A stretch of 64,000 nucleotides of DNA, taken from the NCBI RefSeq assembly GCF_002205645.1, contig NZ_NIOF01000008.1, positions 1 through 64,000 on the forward strand. Reading direction: 5' to 3'. Position 1 is the stretch's first letter; each line of letters starts with the position of its first letter. Below, one piece after another: positions 8,218 through 17,843 of this stretch. This stretch comes from Roseateles aquatilis. GTDB taxonomy: Bacteria; Pseudomonadota; Gammaproteobacteria; Burkholderiales; Burkholderiaceae_C. The translations under genes and the position numbers were made by a program. Below the pieces are notes generated by a model, which saw only the letters and a program-made list of their open reading frames with translations, was not told the origin of the DNA and did no database searches.

Positions 8218-8234
8218 CGCGACCGGCCCGACGC

Positions 8235-9903
8235 ATGCCCAACTCCGACACGTCGCAGGGCGCCATCAGCGCCAGCACCGTTCAGCGCCTCTACCGCGCG
8301 TTCATGGGCGCGCGGGCGGCGCTCGGTCTGGCGCTGCTCGCGACGCAGTCGATCGCCGGGCTGATGGGCTCCCGGCCGACGACCTGGGCGGCGCTGTTCT
8401 CGCTGATCTATGGCGTCCAGGTCGTGCTGGCGTGGTTGCTGCCGCGCTGGTTCGGGGGCGGCGCCGAGACGCCGTCCAAGGACCGCGCCGGGCTGACGCC
8501 GAGCCAGTTCGCCTCCAGCATCGGCGTCGACCTGTTGCTGTTCAGCCTGCTTCAGATCCAGGACCCGGGCGGCAGCTTCGGCGCGCTGTTCTTCATGCCG
8601 GCGTTGATGGCCGGCGCGTTGCAGCCGCGCCTGCGCGCGCTGGCCTGCGCCGCCTTGCCCAGCCTGGTGCTGCTGTCGGTGTCCGCCTGGGCGGTGCTGA
8701 ACGGCCACGATGGCGGCCTGCGCATCAGCCAGGCCGGGCTGCTCGGGTGCGGGCTGTTCGTCGTCACCTTGCTGGCCAACGAGATCGCCGGCCGTCTGGC
8801 CCGCGAGGAACGCGCCGCGCGCGGCAGCCTGGAGTACGCGCGCCAGCAGGCCGACCTGAACCGCCTCGTCATCGAGGAAATGGAGGAGGGCGTCATCGTC
8901 GCCGACCGTCGCGGCCTGGTGCGCACCGCCAATCCGGCGGCGCGGACGCTGCTGACCGAAGGCGCCTCGCTGCGCGCGGGGCCGTTCCGGCTCGACACCA
9001 CGACCGCCTGGCTGCCACTGCTGCGCGCGATCGAGCAGGCCTTCTCCGGCGCGCCCTGGCCCGAGGCCGGCCGCGACCTGCTGCTCGACTTCGGTCGCGG
9101 CTCGCAGCGCTCGCTGCGCGTGCGGATGCGCTTCACGCTGCGGCCGCTGGACGGGGACGACCTGTGCGTGCTCTTCCTCGAAGACAACCGATTGCTGGAG
9201 GCCCGCAACCGCCAGGAGAAGCTGGCCGCGATGGGCCGCATGTCGGCCGGCATCGCGCACGAGATCCGCAACCCGCTGACCGCGATCGCGCAGGCCAACG
9301 CGCTGCTCGCCGAAGATCACGCGCAGGACCCGCGGCTGGAGCAGCTCACGCGCATGGTGGCCTCCAACGTGGAGCGCCTGAAGCGGCTGGTCGACGATGT
9401 GATGGAGGTCGCGCCCGGCATCGCGCCGGTGACGCTGACGCTGGCCGTCGCGCCGCTGGTGCGCGAGTACTGTGCCGACTGGGCCGCCACGCAGCGCCTG
9501 CCCGGCGGCGACGCCAACCCGCTGCGGCTGGAGATCGAGCGCGACTCACCGCTGATCGGCTTCGACCCCGAACACCTGCGCCGCATCCTGATCAACCTGC
9601 TCGACAACGGCCTGCGCCATGCGCATCCCGGCGCGGGATCGCTGCGCGTGCAACTGGTGGAAGAGGGCGAATGGGTTCGGCTGTCGGTGCTGAGCCACGC
9701 GGACGCCATCCCGGCGGAGGTCGAACGTCATCTCTTCGAGCCGTTCTTCTCGACGCGCAGCCGCGGCTCGGGTCTCGGCCTGTACATTTGCCGGGAGCTT
9801 TGCGAGCGCTACGGCGGCCGCATCGACTATCACCGGCTTGACGCCGGCCTGAACGAATTCCGCGTGCTGCTGCCGCGCCTGGTCCCTCCCTCCCTCGAAT
9901 CCC

Positions 9904-9914
<11 letters not shown>
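8235..9914 (+). CDS. pilS: PilS sensor histidine kinase
   Basis: PilS is the membrane kinase that adjusts type IV pilin transcription through PilR. The 559-residue protein has six hydrophobic segments in residues 20-195, a PAS-like region (LNRLVIEEMEEGVIVAD), the phospho-acceptor motif GIAHEIRNPLTAI with His342, the N box LINLLDNGLRHA, and the ATP lid SRGSGLGLYICRELCERYGG. ATG 8235 places the first membrane helix near residue 30, as usual. Its last 11 bases overlap pilR, so the two are coupled. In known systems PilS senses PilA level in the membrane; pilA is not in this window. Confidence 0.9.
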
Positions 9915-11553
<1,639 letters not shown>

Positions 11554-11591
11554 TTCGCAACTCCCAGCCAGCCCAGCGCATCACCGCACCG

Positions 11592-11641
11592 CACGCCACG
11601 CCACGCCACGGCACGGCACGGCACGGCATGGCATGGCATGT
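11592..11641. repeat. Pentanucleotide tract, ten CAYGS units
   Basis: Ten consecutive 5-bp units drift stepwise: three CACGC, four CACGG, two CATGG and one CATGT. The tract lies 38 bp downstream of the pilR stop and is outside any gene I can support. Confidence 0.85.
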
Positions 11642-12088
11642 CCGCATGGAGCCGTCACCAACCTGGGGCCGGAATGAGGCATTGGGGGGGGGCCAGGAGG
11701 GCGCCTCCAGGCCTCGTGGAAAGCCCGCGCGACGACGCGCCGGCGGGGGTCTCGCCAACCTTCACGCCAGTTGGCGACTGGCAGTTGCCAACCCCGCGAA
11801 CGTACGCCCCGACGCCATCGCCGCGCGCATTGCGACCGTTGTCCACAACCGTGGTGCGGCCTCCGGGTAGGTCCTAGGTGGGGCTTGTCCTGATCCCCGG
11901 GGACAGCGGGCGGCACCGTCATCAAACCGCCATCGCGCGGACCGCAGCAGTCATGGGCTCTCGCGGACGATTCATGCCGCCAGCCCGCGCCAATCCTGGC
12001 GCTGTTGACGGGATGCGCGAATCCATCGGACCTGTGCGCCGTCACGCGTTTCCGCTAGCGGAGCGGGCATCGGGCGTCAAGCGTGACG
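11642..12088. other. Gene-free region between pilR and the nrdA control region
   Basis: No credible gene is seen. Small open frames here have no family character. A weak inverted repeat GTTGGC/GCCAAC lies at 11770-11792. GC content is high but uneven, and there is an eight-base G run near 11682. Confidence 0.4.
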
Positions 12089-12136
12089 ACGCTAGCGGTA
12101 GTTGCTTGAAGGTGTCCTGGACCCTAGATATAGTGT
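12089..12136 (+). promoter_or_regulatory. Pair of NrdR boxes upstream of nrdA
   Basis: ACGCTAGCGGTAGTTG (12089-12104) and ACCCTAGATATAGTGT (12121-12136) share the CTAG..nTAGT core of the NrdR box. Their starts are exactly 32 bp apart, the three-helical-turn spacing known for NrdR operators. The downstream box is the better match and covers the likely -10 element. NrdR is an ATP-cone repressor that shuts off ribonucleotide reductase genes when deoxynucleotides are plentiful. Confidence 0.8.
12105..12134 (+). promoter_or_regulatory. Likely nrdA promoter
   Basis: TTGAAG (12105-12110) and TATAGT (12129-12134) are 18 bp apart and interleaved with the NrdR boxes, so bound NrdR would block RNA polymerase. 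This leaves a leader of about 220 nt. Near its end CTTCG/CGAAG encloses a GC-rich loop followed by a seven-base T run (about 12297-12328), a possible weak attenuator. Confidence 0.55.
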
Positions 12137-12359
12137 TTTGCATGCTATCCTGCGCACCTTCGCAAACACCGCGATGAATGCTCCAACAGAAGTCTTGTCG
12201 ACGGCTCCGGCGATCTTGCCGAAGGCCGCCGTCCAACAAGCCCGGGCGCATCCGCAGCATCGCGAGCACCACCTGACCCCCTGATACGTCGGGCCCTTCG
12301 AAACGCCGGGCCGGGCGAAGCTTTTTTTGTTTCACGACACCAGAACAGACGAGGATCCC

Positions 12360-15287
12360 ATGCAGACTGTCGCCGCCACATCGACCGCCGAAGCGGGCCT
12401 GGCGCAGGCTCCCCGCGAGTCCGCCATCGCCGCCTCGGGCGGCTTCCCGTCCCACCAGATCATTCGCCGCAACGGCGCGGTGGTGCACTTCGAGCCCAGC
12501 AAAGTGGCCGTGGCGATGATGAAGGCCTTCCTCGCGGTGCACGGCACCAGCGGCGCGGCCTCCGCCAGCGTGCGCGAGACCGTCGACGCGCTGACCGACG
12601 CCGTGGTGCGCGGTCTGCTGCGCTCGCGTCCGGGCGGCGGCACCTTCCACATCGAGGACGTGCAGGATCACGTCGAGCTGGCGTTGATGCGCGGCGGTCA
12701 CCATGAAGTGGCCCGCGCCTACGTGCTGTACCGCGAGCGTCGCGCGCAGGAGCGCCAGCGCCAGGGCGAGCAGCAGCAGGCCGCCGTGCTGGAGTCCGGC
12801 ATCTCGGTGACCGAGAACGGCGTGCGCATCCCGCTGGACCTGAACAAGCTGCAGGCGCTGATCGTGTCGAGCTGCGAAGGCCTGGGCGCCGACGTCAAGC
12901 CGGACCCGATCCTGGCCGAGACCAAGCGCAACCTGTACGACGGCGTGCCGATCGACGAGGTCTACAAGGCCGCCATCCTGGCCGCCCGCACGCTGATCGA
13001 GAAGGACCCCGGTTACACCCGCGCCACCGCCCGCCTGCTGATGCACACCATCCGCAAGGAGATCCTGGGCGAGGAAGCGACGCAGGCCGACATGGCCACG
13101 CGTTACGCCGAGTACTTCCCCGGCTTCGTCAAGAAGGGCGTGCAGGCCGAGCTGCTGGACGAGAAGCTGCAGCAGTACGACCTGGCCCGGCTGGGCGCCG
13201 CCCTGAAGCCGGAGCGCGACTTCCAGTTCGACTACCTGGGTCTGCAGACGCTGTTCGACCGCTACTTCCTGCACGTCGACGGCACCCGCATCGAACTGCC
13301 GCAGGCGTTCTTCATGCGGGTGGCCATGGGCCTGGCGCTGAACGAGATCGACCGCGAGGCGCGCGCCATCGAGTTCTATGAAGTGCTGTCGAGCTTCGAC
13401 TTCATGAGCTCTACGCCGACGCTGTTCAACTCCGGCACGCGTCGCTCGCAGCTGTCCAGCTGCTACCTGACGACGGTGGCCGACGACCTGGACGGCATCT
13501 ACGAGGCGCTGAAGGAAAACGCGCTGCTGTCCAAGTTCGCTGGCGGCCTGGGCAACGACTGGACCCCGGTCCGTGCGCTGGGCTCGCACATCAAGGGCAC
13601 GAACGGCAAGTCGCAAGGGGTGGTCCCGTTCCTGAAGGTGGTCAACGACACGGCCGTCGCCGTGAACCAGGGCGGCAAGCGCAAGGGCGCCGTCTGCGCC
13701 TATCTGGAGACGTGGCACCTGGACATCGAGGAATTCCTCGAGCTGCGCAAGAACACCGGCGACGATCGCCGCCGCACCCACGACATGAACACGGCGAACT
13801 GGATTCCCGACCTGTTCATGAAGCGCGTGCTCGAAGGCGGCGACTGGACGCTGTTCAGCCCGTCCACCTGCCCGGACCTGCACGACCTGTTCGGCAAGGC
13901 GTTCCAGACCGCCTACGAGGCCTACGAGGCCAAGGTCGACCGCGGCGAGCTCAAGCTCTACAAGCGCATGCCGGCCCGCGACCTGTGGCGCAAGATGCTG
14001 ACGATGCTGTTCGAGACCGGCCATCCGTGGATCACGTTCAAGGACGCCTGCAACGTGCGCAGCCCGCAGCAGCACGTCGGTGTCGTGCACTCGTCCAACT
14101 TGTGCACCGAGATCACGCTCAACACCAACGACAACGAGATCGCGGTCTGCAACCTCGGCTCGGTCAACCTGGCCCAGCACATCAAGGACGGCGAGATCGA
14201 CCAGGCCAAGTTGAAGAAGACGGTGTCCACGGCGATGCGCATGCTGGACAACGTCATCGACATCAACTACTACGCCGTCAAGAAGGCGCGTGATTCCAAC
14301 CTGCGCCACCGTCCGGTCGGCCTGGGCATCATGGGCTTCCAGGACGCGCTGTACCAACTGCGCGTGCCATATGCCTCCGACGCGGCGGTGACCTTCGCCG
14401 ACCGCTCGATGGAAGCCGTCTGCTATCACGCCTACTGGGCCTCGACCGACCTGGCCGCCGAGCGTGGCCGCTACAGCAGCTATCGCGGCTCGCTGTGGGA
14501 CCGCGGCATCCTGCCGATCGACTCGCTCGACCTGCTGGCCGAGGCGCGCGGCGGCTTCGTCGACGTGGACCGCTCGTCGACGCTGGACTGGGACGCGCTG
14601 CGCGCCAAGATCGCCCGCGACGGCATGCGCAACAGCAACTGCGTGGCGATCGCGCCGACGGCGACGATCTCCAACATCATCGGCGTCGACGCGTCGATCG
14701 AGCCCTGCTTCGGCAACCTGTCGGTCAAGTCCAACCTGTCCGGCGAGTTCACCGTGGTGAACGAGTGCCTGGTCCGCGACCTGAAGAAGCTGGGTCTGTG
14801 GGACGACGTGATGGTCATGGACCTGAAGCACTTCGACGGCTCGCTGCGCCGCATCGACCGCGTGCCGGAAGAGCTCAAGCAGCTCTACGCGACCGCCTTC
14901 GAGGTGGACACCGTGTGGCTGGTGGAAGCCGCCGCGCGCCGCCAGAAGTGGATCGACCAGGCGCAGAGCCTGAACATCTACATGGCCGGCGCGTCGGGCA
15001 AGCGCCTGGACGAGACCTACAAGCTGGCGTGGCAGCGTGGCCTGAAGACCACCTACTACCTGCGCACGATGGGCGCGACGCATGCCGAGAAGAGCACCGT
15101 GCAGAACTCGGGTCAGCTCAACTCGGTGAGCAGCTCGGCCGGCGGCATCAGCGCCGCGCCGGCCGCGATCGCACCGGTGATCGCGGCCCCGGCGCCGAGC
15201 GCGGTGTCGTCGATCGACGACGTCACGCCGGCCACCGACGTGAAGTTCTGCGCCATCGACGATCCGGGCTGCGAAGCCTGCCAGTGA
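12360..15287 (+). CDS. nrdA: Ribonucleoside-diphosphate reductase class I, alpha subunit
   Basis: NrdA reduces ribonucleoside diphosphates to deoxy forms together with the radical-carrying NrdB. The 975-residue protein starts with two ATP-cone regions (about residues 33-130, IIRRNGAVVHFEPSKV, and about 150-245, ISVTENGVRIPLDLNKLQ), which is one more than E. coli has. The catalytic barrel follows, with SSCYLTT and later GIMGFQDALY. The C-terminal tail GCEACQ carries the redox-active Cys pair that relays electrons from thioredoxin or glutaredoxin. ATG 12360 follows GAGG at 12351, so it is preferred over the longer frame. Regulation by NrdR is supported by the boxes upstream. Confidence 0.96.
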   Translation: MQTVAATSTAEAGLAQAPRESAIAASGGFPSHQIIRRNGAVVHFEPSKVAVAMMKAFLAVHGTSGAASASVRETVDALTDAVVRGLLRSRPGGGTFHIEDVQDHVELALMRGGHHEVARAYVLYRERRAQERQRQGEQQQAAVLESGISVTENGVRIPLDLNKLQALIVSSCEGLGADVKPDPILAETKRNLYDGVPIDEVYKAAILAARTLIEKDPGYTRATARLLMHTIRKEILGEEATQADMATRYAEYFPGFVKKGVQAELLDEKLQQYDLARLGAALKPERDFQFDYLGLQTLFDRYFLHVDGTRIELPQAFFMRVAMGLALNEIDREARAIEFYEVLSSFDFMSSTPTLFNSGTRRSQLSSCYLTTVADDLDGIYEALKENALLSKFAGGLGNDWTPVRALGSHIKGTNGKSQGVVPFLKVVNDTAVAVNQGGKRKGAVCAYLETWHLDIEEFLELRKNTGDDRRRTHDMNTANWIPDLFMKRVLEGGDWTLFSPSTCPDLHDLFGKAFQTAYEAYEAKVDRGELKLYKRMPARDLWRKMLTMLFETGHPWITFKDACNVRSPQQHVGVVHSSNLCTEITLNTNDNEIAVCNLGSVNLAQHIKDGEIDQAKLKKTVSTAMRMLDNVIDINYYAVKKARDSNLRHRPVGLGIMGFQDALYQLRVPYASDAAVTFADRSMEAVCYHAYWASTDLAAERGRYSSYRGSLWDRGILPIDSLDLLAEARGGFVDVDRSSTLDWDALRAKIARDGMRNSNCVAIAPTATISNIIGVDASIEPCFGNLSVKSNLSGEFTVVNECLVRDLKKLGLWDDVMVMDLKHFDGSLRRIDRVPEELKQLYATAFEVDTVWLVEAAARRQKWIDQAQSLNIYMAGASGKRLDETYKLAWQRGLKTTYYLRTMGATHAEKSTVQNSGQLNSVSSSAGGISAAPAAIAPVIAAPAPSAVSSIDDVTPATDVKFCAIDDPGCEACQ

Positions 15288-15303
15288 TGACGACTCGATC
15301 GAC

Positions 15304-15476
15304 GGACCTTGCAGTTTTTGCGGCAAGGTCCGCGGTCCGGCGAGGTCGACAAGACTCGTGAAAACCAGCGGCGCGGGGACCTCGGTCCGCCGCGCCGAAC
15401 GCTCGCGATGCGAGTGTTCATCGATGTTCTCGACGATCGGCGAGTTTTTCGTCGAGCCTCGTGAGCGATCGATGAA
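15304..15476. other. Cluster of strong hairpins between nrdA and nrdB
   Basis: Four structures follow each other. GGACCTTGC (15304-15312) pairs perfectly with 15323-15331. A GGCGCGG..GGACC arm pairs with GGTCC..CCGCGCC at about 15370-15395. GAACGCTCGC (15397-15406) pairs with GCGAGTGTTC (15410-15419), one mismatch. TTCATCGAT (15417-15425) pairs with 15468-15476 and encloses CTCGACGA/TCGTCGAG (15429-15456). None has a classical T-run. The region could shape nrdA mRNA ends or uncouple nrdA from nrdB. Confidence 0.6.
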
Positions 15477-15624
15477 CGCTTGATCGGACAGCCGCTCCGA
15501 CCCACGCCGTGCTCATCGCAAGCGCGGCACCGCGCTCGACAAGAAGCGCGCGGCACACGGTCCCACGCATGCGATTGCGATGCGGACCAGCAACAGCGAA
15601 GCGGCGCCGAAGTCAAGAAGTCCT

Positions 15625-15652
15625 TTGTGTTTGAACACAACACTCCGATAAT
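15625..15652 (+). promoter_or_regulatory. Inverted repeat and possible promoter upstream of nrdB
   Basis: TTGTGTT (15625-15631) and AACACAA (15634-15640) form a perfect 7-bp inverted repeat with a 2-base centre. TTGTGT could serve as a -35 element, 16 bp before GATAAT (15647-15652). It does not match the NrdR box, so a separate regulator may bind, or it may be chance. Confidence 0.4.
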
Positions 15653-15674
15653 CCGCGACCATAGGAAGACCACC

Positions 15675-16847
15675 ATGCTGGTTTGGGAAGAAGACCGTAA
15701 GCCCTCGAGCAATGCGCCATCACACGGCGCCACGATCAACGCAGCGACTCCCGCAGTTGCGCGTGATGCCACCGTCTCCGCGGCAGGCATGAGCGGCGAC
15801 TCTTCCGCGACCGTCGACAACGGCAGCGCGCGTCGCGTCAACGTCGCCGACAAGCGCATCATCAACGGCCAGACCGACGTCAACCAGCTCGTCCCCTTCA
15901 AGTACAAGTGGGCCTGGGAAAAGTATCTGGCCACCTGCGCGAATCACTGGATGCCGCAGGAAGTGAACATGTCCCGCGACATCGCGCTGTGGAAGGACCC
16001 GAACGGTCTGACCGAGGACGAGCGCCGCGTCATCAAGCGCAACCTCGGCTTCTTCGTCACCGCCGACTCGCTGGCCGCCAACAACATCGTGCTGGGCACC
16101 TATCGCCACATCACGGCGCCCGAAGCCCGCCAGTTCCTGCTGCGCCAGGCCTTCGAGGAAGCGATCCACACGCACGCCTACCAGTACATCGTCGAGTCGC
16201 TGGGCCTGGACGAGAGCGAGATCTTCAACGCCTATCACGAGGTGAAGTCGATCCGCGACAAGGACGAATTCCTGATCCCGTTCATCGACGCGATCATGGA
16301 TCCCAACTTCGTCACCGGCACGCCGGAGAACGACCAGACGCTGCTGAAGTCGCTGATCGTTTTCGCCTGCCTGATGGAAGGCCTGTTCTTCTACGTCGGC
16401 TTCACGCAGATCCTGGCGCTGGGTCGCCAGAACAAGATGACCGGCGCGGCGGAGCAGTACCAATACATCCTGCGCGACGAGTCGATGCACTGCAATTTCG
16501 GCATCGACCTGATCAACCAGATCAAGCTCGAGAATCCGCATCTGTGGACGCCCGAGTTCCGCGCCGAGATCAAGGCGCTCTTCCAGCAGGCCGTCGAGCT
16601 CGAATACCGCTACGCCGAGGACACCATGCCGCGTGGCGTGCTGGGCCTGAACGCGGCGATGTTCAAGGGCTACCTGCGCTACATCGCGAACCGCCGCGCG
16701 ACCCAGATCGGTCTCGAGGCGCTGTTCCCGAACGAGGAAAACCCGTTCCCGTGGATGAGCGAAATGATCGACCTGAAGAAGGAGCGCAACTTCTTCGAGA
16801 CGCGTGTCATCGAATACCAATCGGGCGGCGCCCTGTCCTGGGATTGA
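15675..16847 (+). CDS. nrdB: Ribonucleoside-diphosphate reductase class I, beta subunit
   Basis: NrdB houses the di-iron tyrosyl radical that starts catalysis in NrdA. In the 390-residue protein the iron ligands are visible in [11 protein letters not shown] (Glu162, His165) and ESMHCNFG (Glu269, His272). Tyr169 sits four residues after the first His, as the radical Tyr does in class Ia enzymes. The first 50 or so residues are low-complexity (Ala/Ser/Thr-rich) and not part of the ferritin-like core. ATG 15675 follows AGGAAG at 15663. It lies 387 bp after nrdA, a longer gap than normal for nrdAB, with hairpins and possibly its own promoter in between. Confidence 0.95.
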   Translation: MLVWEEDRKPSSNAPSHGATINAATPAVARDATVSAAGMSGDSSATVDNGSARRVNVADKRIINGQTDVNQLVPFKYKWAWEKYLATCANHWMPQEVNMSRDIALWKDPNGLTEDERRVIKRNLGFFVTADSLAANNIVLGTYRHITAPEARQFLLRQAFEEAIHTHAYQYIVESLGLDESEIFNAYHEVKSIRDKDEFLIPFIDAIMDPNFVTGTPENDQTLLKSLIVFACLMEGLFFYVGFTQILALGRQNKMTGAAEQYQYILRDESMHCNFGIDLINQIKLENPHLWTPEFRAEIKALFQQAVELEYRYAEDTMPRGVLGLNAAMFKGYLRYIANRRATQIGLEALFPNEENPFPWMSEMIDLKKERNFFETRVIEYQSGGALSWD

Positions 16848-16873
16848 TCCCGGCAGAGCGACCCTCGGAGCAT

Positions 16874-16895
16874 GTTTGTTGAAGGTTTGTTGAAG
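16874..16895. repeat. 11-bp tandem duplication downstream of nrdB
   Basis: GTTTGTTGAAG occurs twice back to back just after the nrdB stop. No function is apparent. Confidence 0.6.
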
Positions 16896-17020
16896 AAGAG
16901 ATCAAGCTTGGCGATGCACCGACCGACCGACGCAGAAGCGGCGGACGTGCATTGCAACCCGATTCACCGCACCGCGGATCGCAACTCCCGCGAGTCGTGG
17001 GCGATGAATACCTGCACCGT

Positions 17021-17036
17021 CATCAACCGGTTGATG
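17021..17036. promoter_or_regulatory. 16-bp perfect palindrome in the histone H1-like leader
   Basis: CATCAACCGGTTGATG is a perfect 16-bp palindrome 39 bp before the start codon of the H1-like gene. It could be an operator for a dimeric repressor or a hairpin in the leader mRNA. Confidence 0.45.
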
Positions 17037-17075
17037 CCGGGCAGGGCTATTTCCACTTGATCAAGGAGAACTGAA

Positions 17076-17726
17076 ATGGCAACTGCGAAGAAGGCCGCTC
17101 CGGCCAAGAAGGCCCCGGCGAAGAAGGCTGCGGCCGTGAAGAAGGCTCCGGCCGCCAAGAAGGCCGCTCCGGCGAAGAAGGCCGCCCCGGCCGCCAAGAA
17201 GGCTGCTCCGGCGAAGAAGGCCGCTGCTGCCAAGAAGGCCGCTCCGGCGAAGAAGGCCGCTCCGGCCAAGAAGGTCGCCGCCGCGAAGAAGGCTGCACCG
17301 GCGAAGAAGGTCGTCGCCGCCAAGAAGGCTGCTCCGGCGAAGAAGGCCGCTCCGGCCAAGAAGGCCGCTGCTCCGGCGAAGAAGGCCTCGGCCGCCAAGA
17401 AGCCGCCGATCAAGGGTGGTACCGCCAAGGCTGCGAAGCCCGCTGCCGCCAAGAAGGCTGCTGCTCCCAAGAAGGCCGCCGCGCCCAAGAAGGCCGCTGC
17501 TGCGAAGCCGGCTGCCAAGCCTGCCGCCAAGAAGGCCGCTGCCAAGCCTGCCGCTGCCGCGAAGCCTGCCGCCGCGGCCAAGCCGGCTGCCAAGCCTGCT
17601 GCTGCGAAGAAGCCTGCTGCGAAGCCCGCTCCCGCTGCCAAGCCTGCCGCTGCGCCGGCCCCGGCTGCGAAGACCGCGCTGAGCCCGCAAGCCGCGTGGC
17701 CTTTCCCGACTGGCAACAAGCCCTGA
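17076..17726 (+). CDS. Histone H1-like lysine/alanine-rich DNA-binding protein
   Basis: This 216-residue protein is made almost wholly of Lys-Lys-Ala-Ala/Pro repeats (MATAKKAAPAKKAPAKK and onward), with Lys clusters in the first 150 residues and a Pro/Ala tail ending AWPFPTGNKP. It matches the bacterial H1-like (HctB/AlgP-like, BpH1) class, non-specific nucleoid proteins resembling the C-terminal tail of eukaryotic H1. Expected role: DNA compaction or global modulation of expression. AAGGAG at 17063 precedes ATG 17076. It lies after nrdB and before a strong terminator. Repeat number may vary between strains through slippage. Confidence 0.88.
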   Translation: MATAKKAAPAKKAPAKKAAAVKKAPAAKKAAPAKKAAPAAKKAAPAKKAAAAKKAAPAKKAAPAKKVAAAKKAAPAKKVVAAKKAAPAKKAAPAKKAAAPAKKASAAKKPPIKGGTAKAAKPAAAKKAAAPKKAAAPKKAAAAKPAAKPAAKKAAAKPAAAAKPAAAAKPAAKPAAAKKPAAKPAPAAKPAAAPAPAAKTALSPQAAWPFPTGNKP

Positions 17727-17738
17727 GCTTGATCGGTG

Positions 17739-17760
17739 GACCGGACCGCGAGGTCCGGTC
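17739..17760 (+). other. Perfect hairpin after the H1-like gene
   Basis: GACCGGACC (17739-17747) pairs with GGTCCGGTC (17752-17760) around GCGA, 12 bp after the stop. It may protect the mRNA 3' end together with the terminator that follows. Confidence 0.55.
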
Positions 17761-17775
17761 GATCGAGCCCCTCGA

Positions 17776-17799
17776 AACCCGGCGCAAGCCGGGTTTTTT
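17776..17799 (+). terminator. Rho-independent terminator of the H1-like gene
   Basis: AACCCGGC (17776-17783) pairs with GCCGGGTT (17788-17795) around GCAA, with T residues immediately following to 17799. Confidence 0.85.
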
Positions 17800-17843
17800 C
17801 TTTGGTGCTCGGGGACTCGGGCGCGCGGCGCGCCCGCCGCGGG

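Noticed and set aside
12042-15326. A 1094-codon minus-strand frame opposite nrdA
   Set aside because: It has no family features; it is the antisense shadow of nrdA caused by GC-rich third positions.
17076-17726. The Lys-Ala repeat gene as low-complexity artefact
   Set aside because: A good ribosome site, a terminator, and the recurring position beside nrdB support a real H1-like gene.
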